In this document: positions 46,440-57,075 of the stretch, one piece after another
Layout of the letters: each line of letters opens with the position of its first letter
Numbering within the stretch: position 1 is the first letter of the stretch
From: Streptomyces fulvorobeus
Lineage (GTDB): Bacteria; Actinomycetota; Actinomycetes; Streptomycetales; Streptomycetaceae
Direction: 5' to 3'
DNA: 64,000 nt
Assembly (NCBI RefSeq): GCF_013167895.1
Contig: NZ_BLWC01000001.1
Coordinates: 3,162,001 to 3,226,000 of the forward strand
Translations under genes and position numbers: made by a program
Notes under the pieces: generated by a model
Told to the model about the DNA's origin: nothing
The model's database searches: none
Seen by the model: only the letters and a program-made list of their open reading frames with translations

Positions 46440-47336
46440 TCACCAGTCGACGGCAGCGCGCACCAGCCACTCGTGCGCCCGCGCGATGTGCGGCAGCGCC
46501 AGTGTGCCGGTACGCGCGGCCAGGAAGTACGTGCGCAGCGGCGGTACCGGAGGGTCGAGCAGCGCCACCACCTCGCCCCGCTCCAGCGCCTGCTCGCACA
46601 GATACCGCGGCAGCACGGCCAGCCCGGCCCCCGCTGCCGTGCACTCCAGGACCGCCCGCAGATCCGGGGTGATCACGGTCGCGGCCGCGGCCGGCCCGCT
46701 GTCGAACACGGCCGCCCAGTAGCGGGAGGCGAAGGGCAGACTCTCGTGCACCTCGACCAGGGGCAACTGCTCCAGCACCACAGGCCCTTTGTGCCGGAGC
46801 GTCCCCGGTCCCAGACGTGCGGCCCAGCGCGGCGCCGCCACCAGGACGTGTTCCTCGTCGCAGAGCGGTGTCGAGGTGAGCAGCCCGCCGCGGGGCCGCG
46901 CCGTCGTGATGGCCAGATCGTGGTGTCCGGCGGCCAGTCCCTCCAGCGTCTTCTCGGTGTTGGCGCTGAACGAGCTGCGCAGCGTCAGCCCTTGGGAGAG
47001 CAGCGGGGTGAGCGCGGGCAGAGCGCGTACGGAGCTGAACTCCGGAGGTCCGGCCAGGTGGAGCGTCCGTACCCCTGTCGCCTCGTCGAGTCCGGCCTCG
47101 GCGATTTCCACCAGGGCGTCCAGGTGGGGAGCGGCCCGGTGTGCCAGCTCGTCACCGATGCTGGTCGGGGTGACACCGCGGGCGCGGCGCAGGAAGAGGG
47201 GGCGGCCGAGCTGGCGTTCCAGCGTCCGTATCTGCGAGGTCACGGCGGGCTGCGAGAGTCCGAGCAGGGCGGCGGCCCGGGTGAACGACCCCGCACGGTG
47301 CACGGTGACAAAGGTGCGCAGCAGGGCCAGGTCCAT
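46440..47336 (-). CDS. LysR-family transcriptional regulator
   Basis: 298 residues. N-terminal HTH: MDLALLRTFVTVHRAGSFT, AAALLGLSQPAVTSQIR and LERQLGRPLFLRR, the LysR pattern. The C-terminal substrate-binding domain holds the effector site. ATG 47336 has GGAGGCGG just upstream; the longer frame upstream is discarded. The target and effector are not evident; the Nudix gene is downstream. Confidence 0.9.
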   Translation of the reverse strand: MDLALLRTFVTVHRAGSFTRAAALLGLSQPAVTSQIRTLERQLGRPLFLRRARGVTPTSIGDELAHRAAPHLDALVEIAEAGLDEATGVRTLHLAGPPEFSSVRALPALTPLLSQGLTLRSSFSANTEKTLEGLAAGHHDLAITTARPRGGLLTSTPLCDEEHVLVAAPRWAARLGPGTLRHKGPVVLEQLPLVEVHESLPFASRYWAAVFDSGPAAAATVITPDLRAVLECTAAGAGLAVLPRYLCEQALERGEVVALLDPPVPPLRTYFLAARTGTLALPHIARAHEWLVRAAVDW

Positions 47337-47546
47337 GGTCCGCCTCCTCCCGCGCTCGCGACGCTTCGGACCCGGGCAGCGATAGATATGCCGATAGGTC
47401 GCTGTCGCTACTGTGATTGGACACTGACGCTGAGTCAACTAGCCTTGCCATGACGGTTCTTCGCGCGTGGAACCGGGGCGGTCCGAGCCACGAGGGGGGA
47501 GGCTCGGACCGCCCGCACCAGCGGGCACCACGGCTGGCCGGCGCTT

Positions 47547-48671
47547 TTACCGGGATGCCTCGTCGAGCGCGCGCTCGACGTCGCCGAGCAGGTCCTCGGC
47601 GTCCTCGGCGCCGACCGAGAAGCGGATGAAGCCTTCCGGTACGGCGTCCCCGCCCCAGCGGGCCCGGCGCTCGGCGGTGGAGCGTACGCCGCCGAAGCTC
47701 GTCGCGTCATCGACCAGACGGAGCCCGGCAAGGAAGCGTTCGGCCGTCTCCCGGTCCGCCAGTACGAACGACACCACCGAGCCGAAGCGCCGCATCTGAC
47801 GTACGGCGTTCGGGTACGAGGGATCGGCCGGCAGCCCCGGATACCGGAGACCGCTGACATCGGCGCGCTTGCCCAGCGCCTCCGCGAGCCTGAGGGCGGT
47901 CGTGCACTGGCGGTCGATCCGCAGCTGGAGCGTGGACAGCGAGCGGTGCGCGAGCCATGCCTCCATCGGTCCCGGAATGGCCCCGACGACCTTGCGCCAG
48001 CGCCGTACACCCGCCGCCAGCCCGGGGTCGCGGCAGGTCACATGGCCCAGCAGGATGTCGCCGTGGCCCGTCATGCCCTTGGTGTCGCTGGCCACCGAGA
48101 AGTCGGCTCCCAGCTCCAGCGGGCGCTGGCCTATCGGGGTCGCCAGCGTGTTGTCGACCGCGACCAGGGCGCCCGCCAAGTGCGCGGCCTCCGCGAGCCG
48201 TCGTATGTCGCACACGTCGAGCCCGGGGTTGGAAGGCGTCTCGAGCCACAGCAGCTTGGCCCCTTCCAGGGCCGCGAGCTGGGCGTCACCCCCGGTCGGC
48301 GCGGTCCGCACCTCGACCCCGTACGCCTCCAGCTGGTCACGGACCAGCGGCAGCGCCTGGTAGCCGTCGTCCGGCAGCACTACCACGTCACCCGTGCGTG
48401 TCTGCGACAGGAGTACGGCCGTGATCGCCGCCATCCCGGAGGCGAACACCGTGGTCTCGACCGGCTCCCCGGGCGCCTCCAGTTCGCTGATCGCACGTTC
48501 CAGATGGGTCCACGTCGGGTTGGTCTCGCGGCCGTAGGTGTACGGGCCGACCGGTTCTCCGGACAGGTGGAAGTGCGCGGCGAAAACCGGCCCCGGGAGT
48601 GTGGGTTCGTACTGTGCCGGTTCGGGAAGCCCGGCCCGTACCGCCCGTGTTCCGTCGCCCATGGTGCTCAT
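47547..48671 (-). CDS. Cys/Met-metabolism PLP enzyme, cystathionine gamma-lyase/synthase-like
   Basis: 374 residues of the Cys/Met metabolism PLP family. The lysine is in SDTKGMTGHGD (family SxTKxxxGHxD). PYTYGRETNPTW supplies the phosphate-binding and Tyr residues, and ASGMAAITAV the ring-stacking region. It could be a cystathionine gamma-lyase, a synthase or a methionine gamma-lyase; residues that separate these are not decisive here. Start ATG 48671, with GAGGA upstream. Confidence 0.85.
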   Translation of the reverse strand: MSTMGDGTRAVRAGLPEPAQYEPTLPGPVFAAHFHLSGEPVGPYTYGRETNPTWTHLERAISELEAPGEPVETTVFASGMAAITAVLLSQTRTGDVVVLPDDGYQALPLVRDQLEAYGVEVRTAPTGGDAQLAALEGAKLLWLETPSNPGLDVCDIRRLAEAAHLAGALVAVDNTLATPIGQRPLELGADFSVASDTKGMTGHGDILLGHVTCRDPGLAAGVRRWRKVVGAIPGPMEAWLAHRSLSTLQLRIDRQCTTALRLAEALGKRADVSGLRYPGLPADPSYPNAVRQMRRFGSVVSFVLADRETAERFLAGLRLVDDATSFGGVRSTAERRARWGGDAVPEGFIRFSVGAEDAEDLLGDVERALDEASR

Positions 48672-48737
48672 ACCGTGTCCTCGCTTCTCTCCCCGGTCTG
48701 CCACCGGTGTGACCTGCACTGTTTCAGACGACCCGGA

Positions 48738-49112
48738 TCAGTCCTCGTCGGGGAGTACGACGTTCAGCGCCCAGGAGACGACGGCGATGATCAGGCCGCC
48801 GAGGACGGCGGTCCAGAAGCCGTCGACGTGGAAGCTCAGGTCGGACAGGTCGGCCAGCCACGAGGTCAGCATCAGCATCAGGGCGTTGACCACCAGCGTG
48901 ATCAGCCCCAGCGTCAGGATGAACAGCGGGAGGGTCAGCAGCTGCACCACCGGCTTGACGACGAAGTTGACCAGCCCGAAGAGAAGGGCGACCAGGACCA
49001 GGGTGAGCACCTTGTTCCAGGTGTCGTCGCCGGTCAGTGTGATGTCGTCGAGCAGCCAGATGGCCACGGCCAGCGCACCCGCGTTGGCGATCGTCTTGAC
49101 TACGAAATTCAT
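48738..49112 (-). CDS. Small phage-holin-like (superfamily IV) membrane protein
   Basis: 124 residues with four TM helices (TIANAGALAVAIWLL, LTLVLVALLFGLVNFVV, ILTLGLITLVVNALMLML, WTAVLGGLIIAVVSWAL), matching the widely distributed phage holin family IV/YvlD-like group. Chromosomal copies have no known lysis role. Start ATG 49112; ATG 49115 or 49136 would also fit. It is divergent from the cupin gene with 71 bases between. Confidence 0.85.
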   Translation of the reverse strand: MNFVVKTIANAGALAVAIWLLDDITLTGDDTWNKVLTLVLVALLFGLVNFVVKPVVQLLTLPLFILTLGLITLVVNALMLMLTSWLADLSDLSFHVDGFWTAVLGGLIIAVVSWALNVVLPDED

Positions 49113-49183
49113 CATGTGTCTGATCGTGGCAGACATGATCGGCGGCCGACAGCGGCAGCACGGACCCAAGGGGCGGACGGGCG

Positions 49184-49501
49184 ATGAAGGCATTCAGGCT
49201 GGACGAACTGGAGGCGGAGCGGGCCGCCAATGACGGGGCCTACCTCCAGTTCGTACGGGAACGCAATATGTCGGTCGGGCTCTACGCGCTGGACGCGGGC
49301 CAGCTCGACCCGCAGCATCCCCACGACCAGGACGAGGTCTACCTGGTCGTGAGTGGCCGTGCGGCGATCACGGTCGGCATGGAGACCACCCAGGTGGGCA
49401 GGGGCAGCGTCGTGTACGTGCCGGCCGGAGTGGCCCACAAGTTCCACCACATCACCGAGGACCTGCGGGTGATGGTGGTCTTCTCCCCGCCGGAGAGCTG
49501 A
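49184..49501 (+). CDS. Small cupin-domain protein
   Basis: 105 residues forming a single cupin barrel. The metal-binding motif is partly present in QHPHDQDEVYLVVSG (His-x-His, Glu) and the second motif GVAHKFHH has a His. Substrate or ligand unknown. ATG start at 49184. Confidence 0.86.
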   Translation: MKAFRLDELEAERAANDGAYLQFVRERNMSVGLYALDAGQLDPQHPHDQDEVYLVVSGRAAITVGMETTQVGRGSVVYVPAGVAHKFHHITEDLRVMVVFSPPES

Positions 49502-49618
49502 GGGGAGAGCGCGGTCCCTAGGGATCGATCAGGGAAGTCCAAGGGATCGGGCACGCCCGCCGGCCACCCCCGCGCCTCTAGCATCGAGGCAGGGACTCAC
49601 AGGGAAGAGGTAAGGACG

Positions 49619-49837
49619 ATGGCGGTGCGGGAGATGTTCGCGGGGATGCCCTGGTGGGTGAAGTGGGTCGCGGTGCCCGTCATCGCGATAGTCGTGTTCG
49701 GCGGCCTGATCGCCAGCGTGGTGGGCTTCGTCATCGGCCTCCTCTTCAAGGTGCTGGTATTCGCCGTGCTGGTCGGAGGTCTGGTTTTCGTCGTACGGAA
49801 GTTCATGGCGTCCTCCCCTTCGGGCCGTGACTGGTAG
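49619..49837 (+). CDS. Small membrane protein (DUF5326-like)
   Basis: 72 residues with two hydrophobic helices (WVKWVAVPVIAIVVFGGLI, VIGLLFKVLVFAVLVGGLVF) and a basic end. No known function; similar small proteins are conserved in streptomycetes. ATG 49619 with AGAGGTAAGG upstream. The following 237-base gap (49838-50074) shows no gene. Confidence 0.75.
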   Translation: MAVREMFAGMPWWVKWVAVPVIAIVVFGGLIASVVGFVIGLLFKVLVFAVLVGGLVFVVRKFMASSPSGRDW

Positions 49838-50074
49838 TGACCAACGGCCCGGGAGGATTAGGCCAGCTGAGCTAAGTCCCGGCCGGAAACCCCCTTCACG
49901 CGTGTGGTGCCGATACAGTCGTATCGCCGCCGACGCCTGGGAAGTAACTGTCTGTCACCGAATTGACCATCGGTTTGTACGGCCGTCCGGTCATCGGACC
50001 CAGGTTCGCGGCACTCCGTGGGGGCGGCCCCCACGGGAGGGCTGACCGCCCGTCACCATGCCTGGGGGTGACCT

Positions 50075-50845
50075 GTGACCACAGCAACGAGTACCGCTGT
50101 GCCGACATTGATCGGTTCGGTGCAGCGGGCGCTGAGACTGCTGGAGGCCGTGGGCACCCATCGCGACGGGGCGCCCGCGAAGCAGCTCGCACGGGAAGCC
50201 GGGCTCCCGCTTCCGACCGCGTACCACCTGCTGCGCACCCTGACCCATGAGGGGTATCTGCGCCGGGAGAACGGCGTCTTCGTCTTCGGCGAGGCCGCCG
50301 AGCGGCTGATCGGCGGCGGTGCCGGGCAGAAACGCCGCACCAGCATGACCGAGTCACTGGGCAGATGGAGCGACGCCATAGGCGTGCCGGTGTACTGCGC
50401 CGTCTACCGCGAGGGCGAGATCGAACTGATCGGGGTCGCGGATTCTCCCGCCCACCCCGCGGTCGACGAGTGGGCCGCGTTCCGCGAGACCGGTCATGCC
50501 CATGCTATCGGGCAGTGCCTTCTGAGACAGCTCGACGAGACCGCTCGTGGGGATCACCTCGACCGCCACCCTGTGCAGCCGTTGACTCGTCACTCTGTGC
50601 GAGATCGTCAGTCGCTTCTTGACCGATTGAGATCGACAGCACGCATGGAACCTGTCATTGAGCGACAGGAATATGCCCTGGGAACGATCTGCGCGGCCAT
50701 CCCGATCACGGTGGGTTCCACCGTGGCGTCGATGGCCATTTCGATGCCCTCTGACCAACAGGATCGCTTGCTCCCCGCAGTCGAGCAACTACGCTCCGAG
50801 GTCACCGACCTCCTACGCTCGCTCGTGCTCTCTATCAGTATCTGA
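50075..50845 (+). CDS. ssgR: IclR-type activator of ssgA, SsgR
   Basis: 256 residues: N-terminal winged helix (GSVQRALRLLEAVGTH, LPLPTAYHLLRTLTHEGYL) and a C-terminal IclR effector domain (ALGTICAAIPITVGSTVAS). In S. coelicolor the IclR-type gene immediately before ssgA is ssgR, its activator during sporulation; the identification rests on that order. Start GTG 50075 with GGGGGTG upstream. The region toward its 3' end and the gap to ssgA is less GC-rich than its surroundings. Confidence 0.88.
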   Translation: MTTATSTAVPTLIGSVQRALRLLEAVGTHRDGAPAKQLAREAGLPLPTAYHLLRTLTHEGYLRRENGVFVFGEAAERLIGGGAGQKRRTSMTESLGRWSDAIGVPVYCAVYREGEIELIGVADSPAHPAVDEWAAFRETGHAHAIGQCLLRQLDETARGDHLDRHPVQPLTRHSVRDRQSLLDRLRSTARMEPVIERQEYALGTICAAIPITVGSTVASMAISMPSDQQDRLLPAVEQLRSEVTDLLRSLVLSISI

Positions 50846-50946
50846 AAAATCACTCCTTGTGATCTGCTATCGCGTGCACCACGATGGCGTCAATAGGGCC
50901 ACGAGGGACCATTCCCAGCCAGTTTCATCTACCGCGGGGTTGAACG

Positions 50947-51384
50947 ATGCGCGAGTCGGTTCAAGCAGAGGTCATGATGAGTTTTCTCGTTTCCGAGGAG
51001 CTTTCCTTCCGGATTCCGGTGGAGCTCCGGTACGAGGTCGCTGATCCCTATGCCATCCGCATGACCTTCCACCTGCCCGGTGACGCCCCTGTCACCTGGG
51101 CTTTTGGCCGGGAGCTGCTGCTTGACGGTCTGAACAGTCCCAGCGGTGACGGTGATGTGCACATCGAGCCGACCGAGCCCGAAGGGCTTTCCGATGTGCA
51201 CATCAGACTCCAGGTGGGAGAGGACCGAGCCCTCTTCCGGGCCGGTACGGCGCCTCTCGTGGCGTTTCTCGACCGGACGGACAAGCTGGTCCCGCTGGGT
51301 CAGGAGCACACGCTGAGTGACTTCGAGGACAACCTCGAAGAGGCACTGGGCCGGATTCTCGCCGAGGAGCAGAACGCCGGCTGA
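50947..51384 (+). CDS. ssgA: Sporulation-specific cell division activator SsgA
   Basis: SsgA is an actinomycete protein that activates septum formation and affects hyphal morphology. The 145-residue product is unmistakable: MRESVQAEVMMSFLVSEEL start, LPGDAPVTWAFGRELL, TAPLVAFLDRTDKLVPLG and the C-terminal AEEQNAG. In the 101-base gap to ssgR a short inverted repeat (ATCAC-TCCTT-GTGAT, 50849-50863) is visible. It converges with the YibE/F gene. Confidence 0.95.
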   Translation: MRESVQAEVMMSFLVSEELSFRIPVELRYEVADPYAIRMTFHLPGDAPVTWAFGRELLLDGLNSPSGDGDVHIEPTEPEGLSDVHIRLQVGEDRALFRAGTAPLVAFLDRTDKLVPLGQEHTLSDFEDNLEEALGRILAEEQNAG

Positions 51385-51389
51385 GGAGC

Positions 51390-51416
51390 GCCGTCGTTAC
51401 GTCTTGCGACGACGGC
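51390..51416. terminator. Weak hairpin at the ssgA / YibE/F convergent junction
   Basis: Eight-base arms (51390-51397 and 51409-51416) overlap the YibE/F stop. It is a possible bidirectional terminator. Confidence 0.4.
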
Positions 51417-52728
51417 CCTTCCCGGTCCGTACGGGTGCAGGAGCTCCGGCTTCCGCGCCGAGCCCTGTGCGGTCCGCGGAGACCACCAGCGCCGCCAGCG
51501 CCGTCGTCAGTGGCACCGAGGCGACCAGTCCGATCGACCCGACCAGCGTCCGGACGATCTCCACCGCCACCAGTTCGCTGTTGGCCACCGTCCCCATGCT
51601 GCTCTGGGCGATCGAGAAGAGCAGCAGCAGGGGCAGTGCGGCCCCCGCGTAGGCGAGCACGAGGGTGTTGACCACCGAGGCGATGTGGTCGCGGCCGATC
51701 CTGATCCCCGCCTTGTAGAGCTTGCGTGCCCCCATCGTCGGGTCCGCCTGGTGCAGTTCCCAGACCGCCGACGTCTGGGTGACGGTCACGTCGTCGAGCA
51801 CGCCGAGCGAGCCGATGATGATGCCGGCCAGCAGCAGACCGCTCATGTCGATGTCCGGATACAGGCCGTGGATGAGACCGGTGTTGTCGTCGGTGTTTCC
51901 CGTCAGGCTGGCCCAGCCGATGAAGAGCGAGCCGAGCAGGCCGATCAGCAGCAGTGAGATGAGTGTGCCGATGACAGCCACGGACGTGCGGGCCGTCAGG
52001 CCGTGGCACATGTAGAGCGCCGCGAGCATGATGGTGCTCGCGCCGATCACCGCCACGACCAGGGGGTTCGAGCCCTGGAGGATCGCCGGCAGGATGAACA
52101 GGGTGAGCACGGCGAACGACACCGCGAGCGCGACCAGTGCCATCAGCCCCCGCAGCCTGCCCACCGCGACCACGGCCAGTGCGAAGATCCCGGCCAGCAG
52201 CGCCATCGGCAGCTTCCGGTTGACGTCGGTCACCGAGTACTGGAGGTCGCGGGGCGCGTCGGGCGCGTACGCCACGACCACGCCCTGGCCCTCGCGCAGC
52301 TGCCTCGGGGCGTCCGGCTGGACGATCTCGGCGAAGGTCCGGCCCGCGTCCCTGCCGCTCGTCACCTCGATCGTGGCCTTCTCGCAGTCCCCCGTCTGCC
52401 TGTTGACCGCCTCACGTCCCGAAGGTGTCGAGGTGTCGCCGGTCGGCGGTACCTGCGCGGCGTTGACGTCCGCGCAGTCCACCTTGTCGACCTGGACCAC
52501 CTTGCCGGACTGCGTCTGCCGGTCGAAGCCGACACCCGTGCGCTCGTGGGCGGGGGCGCCACCGGGCCAGTACGCGACGAGGCCGACGAGGACCGCGGTG
52601 GCGAACGGGATCAGCACGGCGGCGATGACCCTGCGCAGATGCTTGGAGACGGGAGCGGCGGGGCCATGACTGTGCGCGTGGCCGTGCGGAGGGGCCTGCG
52701 GTTCGGGATCGCTTTGGGAGGAGGTCAC
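51397..52728 (-). CDS. YibE/F-family membrane protein
   Basis: 443 residues: a His-rich cytoplasmic start (HGHAHSHG), TM1, an extracytoplasmic beta-rich domain (about 60-165), then about seven TM helices of the YibE/F core (GIIIGSLGVLDDVTVTQTSA, ASVVNTLVLAYAGAALPLL). YibE/F proteins have no settled function; the His-rich end hints at metal binding. ATG start at 52728. It is divergent from the thiC leader. Confidence 0.85.
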   Translation of the reverse strand: MTSSQSDPEPQAPPHGHAHSHGPAAPVSKHLRRVIAAVLIPFATAVLVGLVAYWPGGAPAHERTGVGFDRQTQSGKVVQVDKVDCADVNAAQVPPTGDTSTPSGREAVNRQTGDCEKATIEVTSGRDAGRTFAEIVQPDAPRQLREGQGVVVAYAPDAPRDLQYSVTDVNRKLPMALLAGIFALAVVAVGRLRGLMALVALAVSFAVLTLFILPAILQGSNPLVVAVIGASTIMLAALYMCHGLTARTSVAVIGTLISLLLIGLLGSLFIGWASLTGNTDDNTGLIHGLYPDIDMSGLLLAGIIIGSLGVLDDVTVTQTSAVWELHQADPTMGARKLYKAGIRIGRDHIASVVNTLVLAYAGAALPLLLLFSIAQSSMGTVANSELVAVEIVRTLVGSIGLVASVPLTTALAALVVSADRTGLGAEAGAPAPVRTGKGRRRKT

Positions 52729-52806
52729 CGGGCGATCATCGCAAGAACAGGAGGTGCCCTCTATTCAGCACGCCATGAAGGACGCTAGCGTGGTGGCACC
52801 TTTGCA

Positions 52807-54728
<1,922 letters not shown>

Positions 54729-54783
54729 CCGGCCGACTGACCGACTGAGCGGACGGGCTGCCCGGGGACCGGGCAGCGGTGAG

Positions 54784-54818
54784 CACGGCGCCGGGGTGCG
54801 GGTGGCCCCGGCGCCGTG
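54784..54818 (+). terminator. Terminator after thiC
   Basis: Perfect 13-base arms (54784-54796 and 54806-54818) with a 9-base loop, 56 bases after the stop. Confidence 0.78.
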
Positions 54819-54858
54819 GTCGGTCCATCCGTGGTCGGTCCATCCGCGGTCAGTCCGG
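54817..54858. repeat. 15-base tandem repeat after thiC
   Basis: GTGGTCGGTCCATCC occurs twice in direct succession (54817-54831, 54832-54846) and a degenerate third copy GCGGTCAGTCCGG overlaps the 3' end of the following gene. Confidence 0.8.
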
Positions 54859-55644
54859 CTGGTGTTCGGGTCCGCCGAAGTCAGGACTGGAGAAGTCCGG
54901 GCTGGTGAAGGTCGGACGCGGGCCGGCCGACGGCCCCTCGGACGGGCCGGAGAACTCGGGCCGGCTGTAGCCGATCTTCGGCATGCGGTTCGGGGAGCCG
55001 TGCGGCGTCCGGGAGGCGGGGCCCGCCGCCGGGTCGGCGAGGGCGTCCCGCAGGAACGGCAGGATGCCGCGCTCCAGGAGGGCATGGCGCCACGCCTCCC
55101 TGGCCCGTGCGACTTCCTCCGGAAGCTCCTCGTCCGGTCCGTCGGCGGGCAGCGAGGTGGAGCCGTTGCGCAGGGCTGCCAGGAGGAGCCCGACAGCGGC
55201 GACCAGGGTGGCCGCCGCGGCGAGCGCGGCGAAGAACCAGCCCGCGGTGACCATCGTGGCGGCGATCGGCAGGTCCGGTCCGAGCGCCTGGATCAGGTAG
55301 CCGACGAGCAGGAAGATCACGGCGGCGCTGCCGGCCAGGACCGGTGCCAGCACGGTGACCACGGCGCCTGCCCCGGCGCCCGTCCCCCGCCTCTCGTCCG
55401 GCGCCGGATCACCGGCCGGACCGCGCTGTTCCTCGCGGGCCTTCACGTACTGCTCGTACTCGGTGCCGGCCGCCGCGCTGATCAGAGCCGTGGCGTACAG
55501 TGCCATGGTGCGCAGCTGTTCCGCGTTGAGCCGGTCGCCGACACCGTCCAGGGCCGGGTGGTCACGAGCGTGACGTAGCGCGTCGTCGAGAATCCGCTCG
55601 TACTCGGGGCGGTCCTCGGCCAGCAGGTGCGGAGCGTCTGTCAT
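54850..55644 (-). CDS. Membrane protein, unknown function
   Basis: 264 residues: a soluble, acidic start (DRPEYERILDDALRHARDH), two TM helices near the centre (VVTVLAPVLAGSAAVIFLLVG and WFFAALAAAATLVAAVGLLL), a cytoplasmic Ala/Glu-rich helix and a Ser/Pro/Gly-rich tail with repeated SPDF. No recognised family. ATG start at 55644. It sits between thiC and a metallophosphoesterase; the gap 55645-55832 shows no gene. Confidence 0.72.
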   Translation of the reverse strand: MTDAPHLLAEDRPEYERILDDALRHARDHPALDGVGDRLNAEQLRTMALYATALISAAAGTEYEQYVKAREEQRGPAGDPAPDERRGTGAGAGAVVTVLAPVLAGSAAVIFLLVGYLIQALGPDLPIAATMVTAGWFFAALAAAATLVAAVGLLLAALRNGSTSLPADGPDEELPEEVARAREAWRHALLERGILPFLRDALADPAAGPASRTPHGSPNRMPKIGYSRPEFSGPSEGPSAGPRPTFTSPDFSSPDFGGPEHQPD

Positions 55645-55832
55645 GTGCGTCCCCCGATGCTCCGTAGGGCCTGACCGGCCGCGTGAACCGGCCAGCCGGG
55701 CGGAAACGGAGGAGAGCCTGCTACTGATACGCCGATGGTAGAGCGCCCACCGCGCGGGGTGACAGAGGGTTGCCGTAAATAGGCCCGGTGATCGGCGTGC
55801 TCACGTCGTGTCGGTGTTCTCCCCGTCGTGCT

Positions 55833-56901
55833 TCATTCACGCAGCGGGAGTTGGACCACCAGTAGCTTTCCGGCCATGGTCACTCCGCCGTCCATGGCGA
55901 TGGCGAGTCCGTCCGCGTACACGTGCGGGCCGACCACGACAGGGCGTGCGCTGTCCTCGCCGTTCTCCGAACCGACCTCGCCGAGCAGATACGGAATGGG
56001 GCTGTGACCATGCACGACGCGCTCGCCGCCGTACGCCGCCATCAGTTCGCGCACCGCTCCCGCGCCCCCCTCGTCGCGGAAGGCGAACCGCTTGGTGAGC
56101 TTGCGGAAGACGTCCCAGCACTCGTCGGCGTCGTTACGCGTGAGAATGGCGTGCACCGTGTCGTTGACGTCCTCGATGGTGGAGCCGTAGTCGAGGTACG
56201 CCGTCGTGTCGGAGTGCATCAGCAGATGCCCGTCCTCCTCGACCACCGCGTCGAGCCGGGACATCCACTGGAGGTGGACGTCCTGGAGCCGGTCCATGTC
56301 GGACTTCTGGCCGCCGTTGAGCAGCCAGGCCGCCTGGAAGGTCGCGGTGCCCGCGCCGGAGTTCACCGGGGTGTCGCCGAACCGCTTGGCGCCGATGAGC
56401 AGCAGTTCGTGATTGCCCATCAGGGCCTTGCAGTACCCGCCGGCCGCGGCGGCCTCGGCGGAGAGCCGCATCACCAGGTCGATGACGCCGATGCCGTCCG
56501 GGCCCCGGTCCGTGAAGTCGCCGAGGAACCAGAGCCGGGCGTTGCCCGCCGCCCAGGCGCCTTGGGCGTCGATGAGCCCCTGTTCGGCGAGGGCGGCCAG
56601 GAGTTCGTCCAGATAGCCGTGGACGTCACCGACCACGTAGAGGGGGCCCCGCCCCGCCCCGGCGGCCGGCCGCTGCCCGGGGAGGGGCGCGCCCCGGGGC
56701 TCTCCTCGCGCCTGATCACCGGCAGATCGCGCTCGGTGGGCGTGTAGCCCTCCGGCGGTCCGTCGTCCATGGCCACACTGCCGGGATGTGGCGGGTACGG
56801 GGCATGGGCGTCTGCGCATACGTCTGCGCATACGGAGGTACGCGGAAGTCACGCAACGTCGCCGTCCGCACCACGGGTTCCTGACCGGCCCCCTGAGTCA
56901 T
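55833..56901 (-). CDS. Metallophosphoesterase (calcineurin-like), with two apparent frameshifts near the N-terminus
   Basis: A metal-dependent phosphatase of the PPP fold. Metal motifs are YVVGDVHGYLDEL (GDxHG), LWFLGDFTDRGPD (GDxxDRG), LMGNHELLL (GNHE) and VHGHSPIPY. The expected N-terminus MTQGAGQEPVVRTATL starts at ATG 56901 with GGAGGGG upstream, but this frame stops at once. The middle part, EGYTPTERDLPVI, is in a second frame and the catalytic domain in a third. Both breaks (about 56780-56800 and 56670-56700) each need one added base, restoring about 356 residues. No partner is evident; the natural substrate is unknown. Confidence 0.82.
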
Positions 56902-57075
56902 CGACCCCTCCACCACCGTTGCGCCGCCGTACACCTGACGGGCCTTGCCTGGTAGAGGTGGTCCGCGGTGTCGTGCGCCCATCATAGGAATGCGGATCGT
57001 GCTGTGTGACGCACCAGGGGTGGTGAATCCGCGCGCACGTACGGTTCACCGGCTGATTGGTCCGGATTGTGATGA

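Noticed and set aside
48738..49112. Holin-like protein as a phage remnant
   Set aside because: It stands alone among core genes without lysins or phage genes, and such proteins are common in chromosomes.
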